Shown in pieces: positions 61,464 to 64,000 of a DNA stretch of 64,000 nucleotides. A model generated the notes under the pieces. It saw only the letters and a list, made by a program, of their open reading frames with translations, had not been told where the DNA came from and did no database searches. Position numbers and translations under genes: made by a program. This DNA is from Verrucomicrobia bacterium LP2A (GTDB lineage: Bacteria; Verrucomicrobiota; Verrucomicrobiia; Methylacidiphilales; Methylacidiphilaceae), in contig JAFS01000001.1 in NCBI GenBank assembly GCA_000526255.1, forward strand, positions 744,001-808,000, in the 5' to 3' direction. The number at the start of each line of letters is the position of its first letter. Positions within the stretch are counted from its first letter, which is position 1.

Positions 61464-62744
61464 TTACCGTTCTCGACCTCCGCTCCGATCCCTGGGAACC
61501 GAAGGGGAGTATTGTTGAGCCTCCCGGTACTCGGCCTGAACATCCTGGTTGAGCTGCCGAGCGGTCTTGCGGAGCGAGGGGTCCTCCTTGCCCATTTCTT
61601 GCGCAAGGCGGCCGATCGCCTGGGCTTCCTTCCCAACAAGCTGCTTCTCCGTGTTGATCTCCGCTTGGTCCTGAGCGAGCTTATTGCGATCCTCCAACAT
61701 CCGCTTGATGTCTTTTGGATTATGTATTGCATCTTTTTGGGCACGAAGCAGGTCCTCTGCGTACCCATTTTTTCGGGCGGCCAGGTCCTGACAGCTCTGT
61801 TCAAAGACTTCCACCTGCCGACTGGCCTTGGTGACGATCTTGCGGGTGGGAGAGTGTTGGCCTGCTTCCTTGCGAAGCATATCCATCACCTGCTGGGCAT
61901 GCCCCTGCGGATGTGGGGCTTGGCCGTGATGTGACGGCGTGTCGGGAACGACCGGGCGGTGGAGAATCCCGCTTTCGCGCCTGGCCTCCACGACAAGGGT
62001 GTGCGTGGCCCAGGCCATCTCAGGATTCGCCCTTTCAAAGGCGGTCGCATCCTTCTCCAGGGAGCGGGCAGCTCGTTGGCCCTGTGCCTCGATTTGCTGA
62101 AGCTGTTTCTCAGCTTTGCTGAGGTTCTCTTGATCCGCTGCCACCCTCTTCGGGTCGTGAAGCCGGTCCTTCTCGAGCTTCTTCTCGTCTTTGAGAACTT
62201 GTCCTTCCTGCTTGCGAAAAGCCTTCTCGTCATTCTGGAGCGCTTTGAACTCCGCCGCCAGCCGCTTGGCCTCCGCAGGAGCTCGGCCGCCAACTTCCTT
62301 GCTACCCCGCTCAACCTCGTGGAGAGCTCTGCGAGCCTCAGCAGGAGTGGTTAGCTCTTGTGCCCCGAAGTCGCGGAGCCCCTTGTTTTGGTGTTGGAGG
62401 GCCTGGTCTCGTTGTTCGAGCCCAGCGATTCTTTTTTGGGCGTTATGCCACAAGTTCCCGAGAGCTTCGTTTTCTCCCAAGAGGTGTTGGTTTTGCTGCG
62501 TTAGATCTTCGTTTTCTTGCTTGGCCTGAGCGAATCGTGCACCGAGTTGGTTTTTCTCGTTGGTGAGAGCTTGGATTGTCCCGTCTTGATCCTGGATTCT
62601 TACGTCGCGCTTTGTAACTTCACCTTTTAACGCCGCGTTCTCTTGTTCGGACCGTGCGTTTGCCTTTCGCAACTGCGCGAGCTCGACTTCGAGCTGTTGT
62701 ATCTTTCTCTTGTTCTCCAGTTCCTCCTGGGTGGGTTCTCCCAT
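61464..62744 (-). CDS. long coiled-coil cytoplasmic protein
   Basis: 426 residues, no signal peptide. Nearly continuous heptads from residue 8 to about 240 and again 290-400 (QLEVELAQLRKANARSEQEN, LKDEKKLEKDRLHDPKRVAA), broken by a His/Pro segment (PDTPSHHGQAPHPQGHAQQ). The C-terminus is basic (PRDRSGGRER). Its upstream motif ATCGCCTAACAA equals that of the Gly-rich protein at 37746, so it belongs with the island. Scaffold or secreted substrate; unknown. Confidence 0.7.
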   Translation of the reverse strand: MGEPTQEELENKRKIQQLEVELAQLRKANARSEQENAALKGEVTKRDVRIQDQDGTIQALTNEKNQLGARFAQAKQENEDLTQQNQHLLGENEALGNLWHNAQKRIAGLEQRDQALQHQNKGLRDFGAQELTTPAEARRALHEVERGSKEVGGRAPAEAKRLAAEFKALQNDEKAFRKQEGQVLKDEKKLEKDRLHDPKRVAADQENLSKAEKQLQQIEAQGQRAARSLEKDATAFERANPEMAWATHTLVVEARRESGILHRPVVPDTPSHHGQAPHPQGHAQQVMDMLRKEAGQHSPTRKIVTKASRQVEVFEQSCQDLAARKNGYAEDLLRAQKDAIHNPKDIKRMLEDRNKLAQDQAEINTEKQLVGKEAQAIGRLAQEMGKEDPSLRKTARQLNQDVQAEYREAQQYSPSVPRDRSGGRER

Positions 62745-62786
62745 GGTTGCCTCCGTTTTTTCGGGAGCGAGGGCTCCTTTCTTCTA

Positions 62787-62798
62787 TTGTTAGGCGAT
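62787..62798 (-). promoter_or_regulatory. second promoter-like motif (ATCGCCTAACAA)
   Basis: Same 12-mer as 38715-38726, on the minus strand, 42 bases before the ATG at 62744; GGAGG lies near the start codon. Confidence 0.45.
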
Positions 62799-62843
62799 CG
62801 AGGCTCTCCGCGCACCCGGTCCGGAAAGAATTTTGTCCCTCGG

Positions 62844-62871
62844 TTGACACAATTCTTACGTTTCGTAATGA
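62844..62871 (+). promoter_or_regulatory. standard sigma-70 promoter
   Basis: TTGACA (62844-62849), 16 bases, then TAATGA (62866-62871). It precedes the outer-membrane protein gene and differs from the island motif. Confidence 0.6.
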
Positions 62872-62894
62872 TCCGGGGCCGTCCTCCTTCCCCC

Positions 62895-63833
62895 ATGGCA
62901 GCTTCATCAAAGAGCCCGGTAGCGTCGCGTCCTAGGCTCTGGAAGGAGTCGGGAAGGCGAGGGCGGGTCGTAATCGGCCTGCTCTTCTTGGTCGTTGCGG
63001 CACCCTTGCTGTCGATTGCCGGATCGCTCTCCTACGAGGAGCTTTCCGTCGATGAGCCCTCCCTGGAGAAGGCGAAACGGCGGCTTGAGTTGCTCCGCCC
63101 TCCCGAGCCCGAGCAGGGCTGGACCAAGGGGCTGGTCGTTGGTGGCTTCTTTGGTGGCGCATGGCCCACGGCGCAGCGGGTTTCGGGAATCGCGCAGACC
63201 CCGGAAGGTCCGCAAAGCTCTCATGGCTACTCGCAGTCGCATACCGGCATCTTTGCCGGCCCCTATCTCGGCTACAATTTCATGGACAATGGGCTGCCGC
63301 TGACCCGGGATGGGAGCTGGAAGGCGATCCCCGGAGTCCTTCTGATCCTCAATTATGCGGAAATGAGCTCCTCCGCCCTCTCTTACGGCCCCCATTTTGG
63401 CCCACCGACGGTTTCCACGGGATCCAGCCGCACCTTCCTTCCGGAGATTGGCGGGATCGTGCTCATCTCCAACCCCTCCCGTTTCGTCCCATTCCTGGGT
63501 GCGACCGCCGGGGTGGCACTCTCCTGGACGAGCGGAAATTCCGTGGTGAACCCCTCGGGCATGGAGCTGGTTGCTCCCGGACAAACGGCCTTCGCCTATG
63601 CCCCCTCGACCAAGGTGTTGGCGGGGGTGGCGATCCGGATCGTCCCTCACTGGAACTGGATCCTGGGATATGCGACCCGCTTCATCGCTCCGACCAGCTC
63701 GAGCGTCGAAGGGCTCCATCCGGATCTGGTCTCCTCGATCCGATCCGAGACTGGCTGGTATCAGGATTTCGAAGGGTGGGTCGCCCTCCAGTATGACTTC
63801 GGCACGATGCGTCAGGCGGTTCCGATGCCCTAG
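62895..63833 (+). CDS. probable outer-membrane beta-barrel protein
   Basis: 312 residues from ATG 62895; the ATG at 62868 lies inside the -10 element. Basic N-terminus then a hydrophobic segment (about 22-42, VIGLLFLVVAAPLLSIAGSL) as signal or anchor. The rest alternates in barrel fashion with aromatic-rich strands: GIFAGPYLGYNFMDNGLPLT, FVPFLGATAGVALSWTSG, WNWILGYATRFIAP, GWVALQYDFG. No specific family recognised. A weak hairpin (AGCCGGA/TCCGGCT) at 63832-63853 covers the stop codon. Confidence 0.6.
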   Translation: MAASSKSPVASRPRLWKESGRRGRVVIGLLFLVVAAPLLSIAGSLSYEELSVDEPSLEKAKRRLELLRPPEPEQGWTKGLVVGGFFGGAWPTAQRVSGIAQTPEGPQSSHGYSQSHTGIFAGPYLGYNFMDNGLPLTRDGSWKAIPGVLLILNYAEMSSSALSYGPHFGPPTVSTGSSRTFLPEIGGIVLISNPSRFVPFLGATAGVALSWTSGNSVVNPSGMELVAPGQTAFAYAPSTKVLAGVAIRIVPHWNWILGYATRFIAPTSSSVEGLHPDLVSSIRSETGWYQDFEGWVALQYDFGTMRQAVPMP

Positions 63834-63853
63834 CCGGACCTTCCTTTCCGGCT
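63832..63853 (+). terminator. possible weak hairpin after barrel gene
   Basis: Seven-base perfect arms around an 8-base loop, but no T-run follows. Confidence 0.3.
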
Positions 63854-63934
63854 GGAGGCACCCGGCACGAAAAGCGCCTCCCCCGCTTTGGCTTTGACAG
63901 ACCTTCTTTCCCGTTTCACGCTACGGGGCTACCG

Positions 63935-64000
63935 GTGAGGGAGTCGATCGAGGTATCCGCCATCCTTGTAACCTACAACAGCCGTCCGGTGCTGGACGGC
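63935..64000 (+). CDS. family 2 glycosyltransferase, N-terminal fragment
   Basis: Only 22 codons are in the window, from a GTG start: VRESIEVSAILVTYNSRPVL. The pattern SAILVTYNSRPVL is the N-terminal nucleotide-sugar-binding strand of GT-A family 2 glycosyltransferases (rhamnosyltransferase-like). The gene continues past the window end. Confidence 0.6.
   Translation, partial: MRESIEVSAILVTYNSRPVLDG

Noticed and set aside
7891-62744. Relaxase, integrase, tRNA attachment site or CRISPR array in the island
   Set aside because: I looked for HUH or integrase catalytic patterns, tRNA-like cloverleafs and regularly spaced repeats and found none; a tool search would be needed to exclude weak ones.

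Overview
The window is GC-rich (estimated at a little over 60% G+C) and comes from a Gram-negative bacterium. It encodes lipoproteins, Sec signal peptides, a predicted outer-membrane barrel and an RpoN-type sigma factor. No rRNA, tRNA or CRISPR array was seen. The species cannot be read from the sequence. A GC-rich methylotrophic relative of the Verrucomicrobiota is a guess, supported only weakly by a DUF2380/DUF3280-like gene.

The left edge (33-7797) looks like ordinary chromosome: a FIST-domain protein, an alpha/beta hydrolase, two tandem NIPSNAP genes, a small conserved protein, a secreted DUF2380/DUF3280-like protein, a LysR regulator, a metallo-beta-lactamase-fold hydrolase and rpoN. The right edge (62.8-64.0 kb) returns to chromosome-like genes: a predicted barrel with a standard -35/-10 promoter and the first codons of a family 2 glycosyltransferase.

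Between about 7.9 and 62.7 kb lies a large island whose core is a type IV secretion system (T4SS). One block (26.5-33.4 kb, minus) holds a TrbL/VirB6-like protein, a TrbJ/VirB5-like protein and the VirD4/TraD-type coupling ATPase. A second (41.0-45.0 kb, plus) holds VirB8/TraE-, VirB9/TraK-, VirB10/TraB- and TraV-like proteins. A third (48.2-58.6 kb, plus) holds a polytopic membrane protein, two secreted proteins, a VirB2-like pilin, VirB3-like and VirB4 proteins, an 828-residue exported protein and two lipoproteins. Mixed in are type IV pilus/type II secretion parts: a GspE/PilB-type ATPase (38.8 kb) and four genes in the order and general form of pilN-pilO-pilP-pilQ (10.4-13.5 kb). No relaxase, integrase, ParA or VirB11-type ATPase is visible. 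The island may secrete proteins or lend conjugation functions to another replicon.

The island appears to carry its own control layer: two sigma-70-family factors (15.7 and 46.6 kb), a ParB-family protein overlapping one of them, and a HTH protein (34.3 kb). About eighteen start regions inside the island share a short motif, roughly TGnCCTAT, 3-35 bases before the start codon; I did not find it before the flanking chromosomal genes I checked. In two places a near-identical 17-18 bp copy is the entire gap between divergent start codons.

Accessory cargo includes a secreted Cys/His (NlpC/P60-like) protein followed by a secreted partner gene, found at both ends of the island (8.6-10.4 and 58.8-60.7 kb); the right copy has a frameshift. 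There is also a tandem array of four secreted paralogues (19.7-23.1 kb) with decayed copies on each side, a TnpB element inserted beside it, and a group of proline-rich, glycine-rich and coiled-coil proteins that could be secreted substrates.
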